DNA from: Luscinia megarhynchos
Taxonomy: Eukaryota; Chordata; Aves; Passeriformes; Turdidae
Assembly: GCA_034336665.1 (NCBI GenBank)
Contig: CM067572.1
Coordinates: 737,786 to 801,785, forward strand
DNA length: 64,000 bases
Direction of reading: 5' to 3'
Part shown: in pieces, positions 27,160-61,799 of the stretch
How positions within the stretch are numbered: the stretch's first letter is position 1
Layout: each line of letters opens with the position of its first letter
Translations under genes and position numbers: made by a program
The notes under the pieces: generated by a model
The model's database searches: none
What the model was told of the DNA's origin: nothing
The model's input: only the letters and a program-made list of their open reading frames with translations

Positions 27160-27700
27160 GATGCGGCAGTCTCCGGGGATGCGCCCGGCTCCGGGGATGT
27201 GCCGGAGTCCAGGGATGTGCCGGGCTTAGGGGATGTGCCGTGTTCAGGAGATGTTGCCCGGCTCCGGGGATGTGCCGGGCTCAGGGGATGTGCCGGGTTC
27301 AGGGAATATGCCTGGCACCGGGGGATGTCGCCCGGCTCCGCGGATGTGCCGGAGTCCAGGGATGTGCCGGGCTTAGGGGATGTGCCGTGTTCAGGGGATG
27401 TTGCCCGGCTCCGGGGCTGTGCCGGGCTCCGGGGATGTGCCGGGCTCCGGGGATGTGCCCGGCTCGGGGTCTCTGCCGGGCTCCGGGCATGTTCCTGACT
27501 CCGGAGCTGTGCCCGGCTCCAGGGATGTCCGTGTTCAGGGAATACGCCCGGCTCCGGGGATGTTCCGGGCTCCGGGGCTGTGCCGTGTTCAGGGGATGTG
27601 CCTGGCTCCGAGGCTGTGCCTGGCTCCGGGTCTCTGCCGGGCTCCGGGCATGTTCCTGACTCCGGGAATGTGCCCGGCTCCGGGGCTGTGCAGCTCCCGC
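27160..27700. repeat. 17-bp GC-rich minisatellite in MME first intron
   Basis: About 30 imperfect units of the type GGCTCCGGGGATGTGCC, with variants such as GTTCAGGGGATGTGCC. It lies just after the candidate first-exon donor and forms the second half of the CpG island. Both strands are open over long distances because the unit lacks stops. Confidence 0.9.
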
Positions 27701-30234
27701 AGGCTGCCCGGCGATGCCCGTGGCACTGCCCGGCCGGCACGGGACAGGCGGCACAAGTTAATGAAAAAATAGTAAAGTAATTCCCGTGCCGTGCGACATT
27801 TTCTGTGGAGGAGACGCTTGGAACCAAGTAAGCCACAAACCGAATTTAACAAACCCATCCCAAAACCAAAAGCCGATGCATTCATTAACTCCCTGTGCCA
27901 TCTAGATCAGGATCAGGCTAAGCATCTTCATCTCTCTGCGATGTCTGAGCTTCATTAGGCAGAGCAAGGGGATCACATAAGCACCAGGAGGAGTGTAAGA
28001 ATACCACAATACCTAGACTTATATCTTCTTAAATAATTCCTACAGTTTCGCTGTGCTTGCAGTAGCACATAAAGCAGCTTCTACCTGGTGGCCGTAAATG
28101 CAGATGGGCTCAACTCTCTAAACAAGTAGAAGTAAAAATTAGTCAGATGCCTTTAGACACGAGGAGCCCTCCTGCAGGAACGGAAAGATTAGCTCGCTTG
28201 GAAGAACTTAGATGACTGCAAAGAACATATTTGCACATGAAAGGTGCAGTGTTTCCTGCTGCTCTACGGAACTGTGTTTTCCGCGCTCAGTCACCACCAG
28301 AGTCAGGAGATAAGCATCATTGCTTCAATGAGGCTCCAAGTACCCAGAGGAGTACTCAGAGACTCGGCAGCATTTAGTCCATATAAATAACATTTTTTTG
28401 CTGCTTAATATGACTGGAAATTGAGAAGGGGATAATGGTTAATTTGCTTTTTTATTACCTATGACTTCTAGCTCATAGCTAATGCAGGGCAGATTTCTCA
28501 CTCCTTTGCACATTTCAGTGGGATTTCAGTCCTGTGCCTCAGGACTGGTTCATTGACCAAAAATCCTGTTCTTCAGAGAAAAACAGCAGCTCATGAGGCA
28601 CATGAAAGTAGTTGTGATGCAACTACTGCAGGTGCAGAAAGACAGGCTGGGCAGACCTCAGGATTCCAACCTCCTGAGCCATGGAAGAGCTGCAGTTCTG
28701 GCACTGCCACTCACCTCCTGCAGCTTGATGTGCAGGACTAGTGACTGAAGGGCAGATGAGACATGCAGAAATAGTGTCCTCTTGTTTATGCAGAGGAACG
28801 GTGTGAGAATGTCCAGTGGGCCACCGAGACAGGTGTTGGCAAACCCTTGGAACACAAAATCTCTCTTTACTTATGTCTGTAGTGCTGGGTTATTGGACAG
28901 CTTTAGTTCATTATTAAACATACACTTTAGGGACACACTTGTGCAGCAGAGGAGCCACATTCTAGGGGAGGTGGACATCAGAGAAAGGAAGAGATTATTG
29001 GAAACTAAGGAATGTGAATCAGGCAGAAAAGGGAGGTCCAGTGGAAAAGCAAAGACTGGAGATCTGAGAGACTGCAGCAGTTTGAGGAGAGTTTGAGTTG
29101 GGATGAGCACAAGTCAGTGATACAGCTAAGCCAGTTTAAAATAATGGAGTTCCAGCTCCTAGACCTGACTGGATGCAGAGCCAGAGAAGGGTCCCTCACC
29201 GACTTACAGGGAGAGGGAGAGAGTGTAAGGAAGGCTGACCTTTGTGTGGGGGGTCTGCTGAATGTAGTGTTCCCATGATTTATCCAGTGAAATTCTTGTA
29301 TTCTTTCCCATTGAATGGAGAGGGTGTGTGCCGCCTGTAAAGATGCAAAGAGCCCCAGGAAATGCTGGCAGGGATTTTCATTGTGAAATACTGAGAGATA
29401 CATTGCTGTGTGTGTGGGGTTTGGAATCTGAGTGGCTGGAGGGAAGTCTCACCCCGGATAAGTAGGAGCAGGTGAAGGGGGAGCACAGAGCTGCCACCAG
29501 CAGCAGGGCACAGTGGCCCAGTTACCTGTGAGGAGCAGCAGCAGGAGGATCCCAGCTCTGCCAGGGCTGCACGAGTGAGGTGAGCTGCTCCAGCAGCGTT
29601 GCGTGACTCCTGCTCCCCAGGCTCTAACCTCCACAGACAGGCTGCTCACAGCTCTTTAAAAATTGCTGGGAAGACTCACTGTCTTCAGTGTGAGTTTGAC
29701 AGGCTCCCAGCAGAGCCTGATTTTTTTTTTTCTATTTTTAGAGCCAGCTGTAAAGCTGTATTCAAGAACTGCTTACATAATATTTTAGAAATGACAGCGA
29801 AGCACAATGGCATATTTTGACCTTTGGCATTAGATAAGTAATTGGCAGGTTAAGTTAATTTTTATTCAAGCAAAGAGACTTGCTTTTTAGTGCTTGTGAA
29901 CTCCTGTACCTTCACACAAGATTAAACCTCACGGGTACATTTTAAAAATAGGTTTTGGTTTGCTGGCCTTCCTTTTCTGTGTAGGGTGAAGGAAACTCCT
30001 CCACGTGAAGGACCTGCACTCTTCTGCTCTCCATCCATGACACAAAGTGCATGGTACGTGTGTGTGTGTGTGTGTGAGCAAGGGCCTGGCAGGGGCAGGA
30101 TCCTTCATGTCCTGACAGCCCAGGAGTATTACAAATAATTGGAAAACTCACCCAGAAAACACCTTTGTTCCTGGGCAGTTGAGGAGCCTGTGACTCGGGT
30201 AAGTGCTCAGTGACTATTCCCTTTTCCCTTCCAG
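27701..30234 (+). other. MME: Rest of MME 5' intron
   Basis: Unique-looking sequence between the CpG-island array and the first coding exon. It holds a (TG)10 run at 30,057-30,076 and ends in the pyrimidine-rich acceptor CCCTTTTCCCTTCCAG at 30,219-30,234. A good donor-like GTAAGT at 30,199 lies only 36 bp before that acceptor, too close for a normal intron. Confidence 0.55.
30057..30076. repeat. (TG)n microsatellite
   Basis: About ten TG dinucleotides in the MME 5' intron; likely polymorphic. Confidence 0.9.
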
Positions 30235-30244
30235 ACCCTGGGTT

Positions 30245-54804
<24,560 letters not shown>

Positions 54805-56045
54805 CGGACTGCAAACCTCGCCTCTTTCCAGGCAAAGAGACCTTTCCCGTCGGTTTGGAGAAGGGCAGGAGGGAAGAGAACGGAGGGGAACATGCTAGGG
54901 ACACGGCTGTAACCCTTGGTAAACATGCAAACCCCCAATCATCACTGAGCGGGAGCGAGGCGGCGCTGGGAGCCCCCAGGACTCACCTGGCGTGCACAGC
55001 CGCACCTCACCCGCATCCAACCCTGCCCCTCAGCCAGTGGCTTTTTGGATTCGTTTGTAAATGGCACAGGATCTCCCCGCGGTGGGTGAGCGCAGATTTG
55101 TGATCGGGGGAGGAAGGGAGTCAGTAAGCAAACACATTTTAGCCATCATAACACAACGGAGACACCACAGTTTGTATCCCACTGTCAGACTTTGTACCCT
55201 CTGCTGTTGGCAAATCTGTTCTACCAAATGTTTCCATTTTTACTTGAAACCATTTACACAAGAGGAGTCCAAAGACCTGCTGTACTTCAGTAACTTCTCA
55301 CTAATTACTCCAGCGTGTGTTACCTAAGTCCCTATTCACAACAGTTAATTGACAGCTTTCCAGCCCAACTGAAATCATAGGTAATTTATTCATTTCTGTA
55401 CCTGTAATCTGTAAGATTGTGATCAAAGATCTGTAAGATTGTGACCCTTTCACCATTTTCTAAGCTTTTTCTTGCTTTCTCTAAAGTTGCTCTTTTTTAA
55501 AGTTTCTAGTAATGTATAAATCATAGTTTTTATATTTAAATCTTGAGCTACACTTCTGACTTGAAGTATTGTAACATATTTTATCAGTGGCTGCATAGAA
55601 CTGGGAAATTGGACTAAAGCATGGTATCAGACAATAAGATAAAGCCTACAAAACTGAGTTCTCCATTGGAGGGCACAAACATTGGAGTTTCCAGGCTGAC
55701 TCTGTCAGTGCTCAGGCTCTGATCCTGCACGTAACTCGTACGTGTTCTGACCAGTGTCAGTCCTCACACCAGGAGAGCTGCACAGCTGATTGCAAGGGTC
55801 TCAAGGAGCTTTAAGTAGGAGGGTAAAAGGCTTTAAATCTGCAATGACATGTATTAAACATTCTCATGCAGATTGCAAAGGAACTTACTGCTTTGTTTGT
55901 CAAAGCAAAGACATTTCCAAACCAAGTACCAGATACCTCAGATGACTGCTACTATAGGTCTATTTAAAAACCTATGTTCTTTTAGCTTTCTGAGTTTGTC
56001 ATCTGATCAAAACATTTTGATAATAAACTGAAATTATGAGCCGAA
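54805..56045 (+). other. MME: MME 3' untranslated region (end uncertain)
   Basis: Follows the stop directly. The first clear AATAAA is at 56,022-56,027, which would give a 3' UTR of about 1.2 kb; a second AATAAA lies at 56,102-56,107. No other feature recognised within it. Confidence 0.5.
56022..56027 (+). terminator. MME: Candidate MME polyadenylation signal
   Basis: Canonical AATAAA in TTGATAATAAACTG. An alternative AATAAA is at 56,102-56,107, shortly before a T/G-containing stretch. Which is used cannot be decided from sequence. Confidence 0.45.
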
Positions 56046-56384
56046 TGCAGTGCGTGTTCTTCATAGGAATCAACGAAAATACAAACCAAAATTTCTCTGC
56101 AAATAAACGCCTGTGCTTGCCCCCGAGCCCCACAGCTCAGAAAACACAGAAAACAACAAACAAATCCCCTCACAACTCCAGGGTCGGGTTTGCACAAGAG
56201 GGAGCCTCTCACGGAGAGGGGAAACCCAGAGCTCCTCTATTTTCACACAGGAACCAACACCCTGCATAGCTGTGCACAGAACAATGACACAAAACCGCCT
56301 CGGGGCTGGGGACAGAGCCGAGCCAGACGGGCCCTCACAGGTGAGGGAGAGCCAAGGCACCGCTCACCTGCGCTGTGCCCTGAG

Positions 56385-57066
56385 GCTCAGGTGTGTATCC
56401 GGGGGGCTCAGGTGTACCCAGGGGCACACAGGTGTACCCGGGGGCACACAGGTGTACCTGGGAACCTCAGGTGTGTACCCGGGGGGCACACAGGTGTACC
56501 TGGGCACCTCAGGTGTACCTGGGGGGCACACAGGTGTACCCAGGGGCACACAGGTGTACCTGGGCACCTCAGGTGTACCCAGGGAGCACACAGGTGTACC
56601 TGGGGGGCACACAGGTGTACCTGGGCACCTCAGGTGTACCCGGGGGGCACACAGGTGTATCTGGGCACCTCAGGTGTACCCGGGGGGCACACAGGTGTAC
56701 CTGGGGGGCACACAGGTGTGTACCCGGGGGGCACACAGGTGTACCTGGGCACCTCAGGTGTACCCAGGGGCACACAGGTGTACCTGGGGGGCACACAGGT
56801 GTACCTGGGGCGCCTCAGGTGTACCCAGGGAGCACACAGGTGTACCTGGGGGGCACACAGGTGTACCTGGGCACCTCAGGTGTACCCAGGGGCACACAGG
56901 TGTACCCGGGGGGCACACAGGTGTACCTGGGCACCTCAGGTGTACCCGGGGGGCACACAGGTGTATCTGGGCACCTCAGGTGTGTACCCGAGGGGCACAC
57001 AGGTGTATCTGGGCACCTCAGGTGTGTACCCGGGGACACACAGGTGTATCTGGGCACCTCAGGTGT
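56385..57066. repeat. ~21-bp minisatellite, CAGGTGTACC core
   Basis: About 32 units alternating GGGGCACACAGGTGTACCTG and CACCTCAGGTGTACCCGGGG types, forming a higher-order pattern of two to three units. Open frames on both strands are artefacts of the array. Confidence 0.94.
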
Positions 57067-57164
57067 CCCCACCCACCACTAACCCCGCCCGGGGTCCTAC
57101 CTGACTGGGCCATGCGGGGCTCCAGGTGCCCCCAGATCCGGGCTTCACATCCAGGTGCTCCGGG

Positions 57165-57800
57165 GCTCCGTGTCCCCCAAATTCGGGGTCGGGGCTCGCT
57201 CCGGGGGTCTCTGAGGGCCCCATGTCCCCCAAACTCGGGGTCGGGGCTCGCTCCGGGGGTCTCTGAGGGCCCCATGTCCCCCAAATTCGGGGTCGGGGCT
57301 CGCTCCGGGGGTCTCTGAGGGCCCCATGTCCCCCAAACTCGGGGGTCGGGGGCTCGCCTCCGAGGGTCTCTGAGGGCCCCCATGTCCCCCAAATTCGGGG
57401 TCGGGGGCTCGCTCGGGAGGTCTCTGAGGGCCCCATGTCCCCCAAATTCGGGGGTCGGGGCTCGCCTCCGGGGGGTCTCTGAGGGCCCCATGTCCCCCAA
57501 ACTCGGGGGTCGGGGGCTCGCTCCGGGGGTCTCTGAGGGCCCCATGTCCCCCAAATTCGGGGTCGGGGCTCGCACCGGGGGTCTCTGAGGGCTCCGTGTC
57601 CCCCAAACTCGGGGTCGGGGCTCGCTCCGGAGGTCTCTGAGGGCCCCATGTCCCCCAAATTCGGGGTCGGGGCTCGCACCGGGGGTCTCTGAGGGCTCCG
57701 TGTCCCCCAAATTCGGGGTCGGGGCTCGCTCCGGAGGTCTCTGAGGGCCCCATGTCCCCCAAATTCGGGGTCGGGGCTCGCTCCGGGCGCTCCGGGCTCT
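57165..57800. repeat. 52-bp GC-rich minisatellite
   Basis: About 12 copies of a 52-bp unit starting TGTCCCCCAAATTCGGGG and running through CTCGCTCCGGGGGTCTCTGA. TGTCCCCCAAA recurs at 57,170 and 57,222 and so on; some units are lengthened by a base or two. CpG-containing throughout. Confidence 0.94.
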
Positions 57801-58060
57801 GAGGGTGAGGGCGGGTGGGACAGCGCCCCCCAGCGGAGCGCCCGGCGGCCCCCGCCCCGCCGGGACCGGACCGGGACGGGACAGGACAGGACCGGGACAG
57901 GACCGGGACGGGACAGGACCGGGACGGGACAGGGACAGGACAGGACCGGGACCGGACCGGACCCGCCCGCGCCGCCGCTGCTCCCTCGGCCCTCACCCCG
58001 CCGGAGCTGTGGGTGCACGGCGGGGTCACGGCACAGGTGAGCCCAGGTGTGTGAGCGCTG
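57801..58060. promoter_or_regulatory. Second CpG-rich segment, possible promoter
   Basis: Includes a 57,850-57,965 run of GGGACAGGACCGGGACGG-type units, then CCGCCCGCGCCGCCGCTGCTCC and a donor-like CACAG|GTGAGC at 58,036. It might be a promoter of an unannotated transcript on either strand, or simply a GC-rich repeat. No coding exon was recognised. Confidence 0.3.
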
Positions 58061-58159
58061 CGGGGCAGCAGGAGGAGCAGGAGCATCCCTGGCTGGGGTC
58101 AGGCTCTGGGCAGGAGAGACAGCAGCGGGGCAAAGCCCACTGTGGGGCTGGGAACGTCC

Positions 58160-58770
58160 CACCCAAACTGTGCCTCACAGACAGGTGTTATCCCTGTATA
58201 ACCCAAACTCTGCCTCACAGACAGGTGTTATCCCTGTATAACCCAAACTCTGCCTCACAGACAGGTGTTATCCCTGTATAACCCAAACTCTGCCTCACAG
58301 ACAGGTGTTATCCCTGTATAACCCAAACTCTGCCTCACAGTCAGGTGTTATCCCTGTATAACCCAAACTCTGCCTCACAGACAGGTGTTATCCCTGTCTA
58401 ACCCAAACTCTGCCTCACAGACAGGTGTTATCCCTGATTCTAACCCAAACTCTGCCTCACAGACAGGTGTTATCCCTGTCCCACCCAAACTCTGCCTCAC
58501 AGTCAGGTGTTATCCCTGATTCTAACCCAAACTCTGCCCCTCACAGTCAGGTGTTATCCCTGATTCTAACCCAAACTCTGCCTCACAGACAGGTGTTATC
58601 CCTGATTCTAACCCAAACTCTGCCTCACAGACAGGTGTTATCCCTGATTCTAACCCAAACTCTGCCTCACAGACAGGTGTTATCCCTGATTCTAACCCAA
58701 ACTCTGCCTCACAGACAGGTGTTATCCCTGATTCTAACCCAAACTCTGCCTCACAGACAGGTGTTATCCC
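58160..58770. repeat. 40-bp minisatellite, CAGGTGTTATCCC core
   Basis: Fifteen copies of a 40-42-bp unit: ACCCAAACTCTGCCTCACAG followed by ACAGGTGTTATCCCTGTATA. The second half of the array has CTGATTCTA in place of CTGTATA. Copies are nearly identical. Confidence 0.95.
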
Positions 58771-60300
58771 AGGCACCACTCATGCTCTGTGTACAACAAT
58801 ACCCTTAAATGGGATTACAAGCGTTGAAAGAATATAAACCTGAGCCTGGAATTTTCCAGGGTGCCACTTGCAGCATCCCAGGACAGGGGACAGACACTCC
58901 TCTCTGCTCAATTTACTCCAGGAAATCAGGAAAAATGGGGGAACAGGGAAAGCCAGGCAGAGGCCGTGGGGCCAGCTTGGCCTCATACTGGGGCAGTATT
59001 GTAGTGGCACGGAACTGAAGTTAGCACCTCGTTTTAATAGAGCAGCACCAGCATTTTGTAAGAAACCTGAATGTGCATGGCTTTTTTCCCCCTCCATCAC
59101 CAGCACCTCTCTGGGAGAAAAGAACCTGGCTCTCAAACACTCGTTTTATTTTTCAGGAATGAAAAATCCCAAACCTTTTACCCCGCGTGGAAGGAGAGCT
59201 TCACCCTGCTCAGCTGCTCCACGAGTGGGCTGGCTGAAGGTGGTTACAAAAGGTCACTCTGCAGAGTGCTCAGAGATCTTCCAACAGCGTGGGGGATGCA
59301 GATTTTCTTGGAATAATCCTCTCTTTATTACCCCATAAAGCTGGCAGAAACTTCTGCTTTGTATACAGCAAGTCAGCTCCACGATATTGACGCCAGCCTA
59401 GGAAGTTATTTTGGTTTGCTCTGCCAAATCAGATCTCAAAAATCAGGTAAAGCTAAACCAGATTGTAGTGTTTACATTTTATCTCTGTAACATTTTAATT
59501 GGAAACATTCGATTTCCAGCGTTGTGAGACACCCAAAGAGCTGTTTGGGCCAGCGGGACCTTTCAGAGCTATTTCCCTCTGTGCCTGGTGAATGAAGGAG
59601 CTGTAGAAACACACGTTGGGTCAGTCTGGGTGGGCTCAGCCGCCCAGAACTGAGGGTGGGACCCGAGGTGTTGCTCAGGGGGGGCTCCCTTGCAGGGAGG
59701 GGGATGTTCCCAGCTGCAGGGACCCCCTGAGTGTGCCCAGGTGCTCACAGCAGCCAGCAGCCAGCTCCAGGGTCTGACCCTCTCCTTCAGGACATCTGAT
59801 GGGACTGCATCCCCCCTCTGCCCTCAGTTCACTCACAGGTGGTGTTAGGGCAATCCCCAAACGGAATGTCACACTTCAGTGACAGTGTTGGCTGCTGGAG
59901 TGGCCCAGGAATGTTCGTGGCTGCACTAGGACAAAATCTATTTGTGTTTCCATTCCTAAAGCTCAGCAGACAGTGCCCACAGATGGAGACAGGATGTCTG
60001 ACTGATGTGCTTTCCTCACATTCTCAAAATTATACAGACTGTGTGAGCAGGAGTCAAAAAAATAGGTTTTTTTCTCTATTTAACCCCATCAGGGGTCATT
60101 GAGAGTTTTTTCACATTCCCTTAAACACATCTTGCTGGGATTTCCAGACATGCCTCTCACAATCAATTCTCTGCTTTAACTGGGGATTGAATTATTAATG
60201 ATTTCATCTTCTCAGAACTGCAGTTCTTCAGTAGAAAAATCTTCATGCTCAAAAGCCCAAAGCTGTCAGTGAAAATGCAGTGACCTGAGTTGTGATTTAA
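58771..60300. other. Sequence between MME and STRIT1, no gene recognised
   Basis: Mixed-composition sequence with short open frames of no recognisable identity. If the STRIT1 third exon is long, its 3' end may lie here: minus-strand AATAAA hexamers occur at 59,324-59,329 and 59,145-59,150. Confidence 0.45.
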
Positions 60301-60866
60301 ATGGCAAAGTCACTGGAAGTTCACATGGCTTATTATTGACTGGGGCAATATAATTATCCCCAACTATAATTAAAAAGGCAAACTCCCCAGCAGAAAACAC
60401 TGAGGGCCCCTGGTGAGCCTCCAGACACTCAGCTGTGCAACCCTCCCACCCTGAACAAGCCTGAGCTTTTCTTTTAGAAGGACATAAAAGTTTGTCTCAT
60501 AACAATAGAGTCCAAGAGATTTTCCCCATAATAAGGCTAAAAATACTTGCCCAGGATCCATGAGAAATTAACCCTTGCCTGTTTCTAGCAAGTTCCTTAG
60601 CTGCTAGTAGCTATTTTAAAAGTTTGCTGTTCAGCAAGGAGGCTTTCAGCAGCAATCTGACCTACTACTGGAAACCACTCCCTCAACTGCAAATAATCTG
60701 AGAACAGGGAAATTGGTTTGGTGATTCTTCCTAATGGATAAAAATTGTGCACAACATTTACATCATTGATATTAAAAATAACTCATTTTATGCATATTTT
60801 AGTCTTTAGAAATCTAAATTGACTTTCCGTGTTCTTCTCATCAACATCACTGTAGGTTCTTCTGAC
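60301..60866 (-). other. STRIT1: Candidate STRIT1 third (3' UTR) exon; 3' end uncertain
   Basis: On the minus strand a strong acceptor, TTTTCTGTCTCTTACAG, is followed at 60,866 by GTCAGAAGAACC. Mammalian STRIT1 is remembered as having a non-coding final exon, so this is the best candidate downstream of the coding exon. No polyadenylation signal is evident close by, so the lower limit given is arbitrary. Confidence 0.4.
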
Positions 60867-60944
60867 CTGTAAGAGACAGAAAATTCCATTTAAAAGGGTG
60901 GCAGTGCCAAGCAGGGCAGGGGAGGGGAGGCTGCTGTGGGACAG

Positions 60945-61600
60945 CATCACTGCAGGGCGGTGTGTGACACTGCTGTGGGACAATGCCATCACTGCAGGGT
61001 GGTGTGTGACACTGCTGTGTGACACTGCTGTGTGACACTGCAATCACTGCAGGGCAGTGTGTGACACTGCTGTGTGACAATGCCATCACTGCAGGGTGGT
61101 GTGTGACACTGCTGTGTGACACTGCAATCACTGCAGGGCGGTGTGTGACACTGCTGTGTGACAATGCCATCACTGCAGGGTGGTGTGTGACACTGCTGTG
61201 TGACAATGCCATCACTGCAGGGCAGTGTGTGACACTGCTGTGTGACACTGCTGTGTGACAATGCCATCACTTACCGCAGGGTGGTGTGTGACACTGCTGT
61301 GTGACACTGCTGTGTGACACTGCAATCACTGTAGGGTGGTGTGTGACACTGCTGTGTGACAGCATCACTTACCACAGGGTGGTGTGTGACTCTGCTGTGT
61401 GACACTGCTGTGTGACACTGCTGTGTGACACTGTCCTCACTGCAGGGTGGTGTGTGACACTGCTGTGTGACCCCATCGCTGCAGGGCAGTGTGTGACTGC
61501 TGTGTGACCCCATCACTTACCACAGGGCCATCTGTGACCCTTCTGTGTGACACTGTCCTCATGCAGTATGTGACACTGCTGTGTGACCCTGCCGTGTGAC
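60945..61600. repeat. 42/13-bp minisatellite in STRIT1 intron
   Basis: Built from a 13-bp CTGCTGTGTGACA unit and a 42-bp composite with CATCACTGCAGGG and TGGTGTGTGACAC. It fills most of the interval between the STRIT1 coding exon and the putative third exon. On the minus strand it includes three GTAAGTGAT motifs, at 61,266-61,274, 61,364-61,372 and 61,512-61,520. Confidence 0.92.
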
Positions 61601-61645
61601 CCCACCACTCCCCAGCGTGGCTGTGCCGTGTGACCCATCACTCAC

Positions 61646-61679
61646 CAGCGTGGCTCGGTGTGGCTGTGCCAGCCCCTGC
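61646..61679 (-). other. STRIT1: STRIT1 3' UTR part of coding exon
   Basis: 34 bp between the stop codon and the donor CGCTG|GTGAGTGATG on the minus strand. Confidence 0.55.
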
Positions 61680-61768
61680 TCAGCAGAAGACAATGTACAC
61701 CACGAGGGCACAGCCCAGGATCCAGCCGAGCGCCAGCAGCGCGGGCACGAGCAGCGACGGCGCCGGGG
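61680..61768 (-). CDS. STRIT1: STRIT1/DWORF terminal coding exon (membrane microprotein)
   Basis: DWORF is a muscle sarcoplasmic-reticulum microprotein that raises SERCA calcium-pump activity by opposing phospholamban-type inhibitors. The minus strand has acceptor GTTTCCTGCAG, then 28 residues starting PAPSLLVPALLALGWILGC and ending ALVVYIVFC, then TGA. Human DWORF reads SHLLVPILLLIGWIVGC and ends YVVFS, so length, the LVP...LGWI(L/V)GC core and the end position match. The frame enters in phase 1, as expected if a tiny upstream exon encodes MAEK plus one base; total would be about 33 residues (human 35, mouse 34). I did not find that exon up to 64,000. A donor, GTGAGTG, lies after the stop at 61,645. 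Almost every codon ends in G or C. Position and minus-strand orientation next to MME agree with mammalian synteny. Confidence 0.88.
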
Positions 61769-61799
61769 CTGCAGGAAACACGCGGTGACAGCGGCAGGG

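Larger units (their letters stand above)
26190..27760 (+). promoter_or_regulatory. MME: CpG island, probable MME promoter
   Basis: A strongly GC-rich, CpG-dense block with sharp edges, lying 2.5-4 kb upstream of the MME start codon. It contains GC-box-like GGGGCGG near 26,522 and CCCCGCCC near 26,466 and 27,088, and no clear TATA box. CpG-island, TATA-less promoters are common for vertebrate genes with a non-coding first exon, and mammalian MME does use upstream non-coding exons. The transcription start cannot be placed from sequence alone. Part of the GC content comes from tandem repeats at 26,296-26,460 and 27,160-27,700. Confidence 0.7.

Noticed and set aside
26214..27836. Open frames of 412 and 481 codons over the CpG island
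   Set aside because: GC-rich and repetitive, so stops are rare on both strands; no recognisable domain and mutually overlapping.
30199..30234. Donor-like GTAAGT as the end of an alternative MME first exon
   Set aside because: The next acceptor is only 36 bp away, too short for a vertebrate intron; use with a more distant acceptor would skip the start codon.
56113..57318. Open frame of 401 codons on the plus strand
   Set aside because: Lies over the CAGGTGTACC array; repeat translation only.
57059..58162. Minus-strand open frame of 367 codons
   Set aside because: Lies over the 52-bp array; its unit is not a multiple of three and the peptide has no known similarity.
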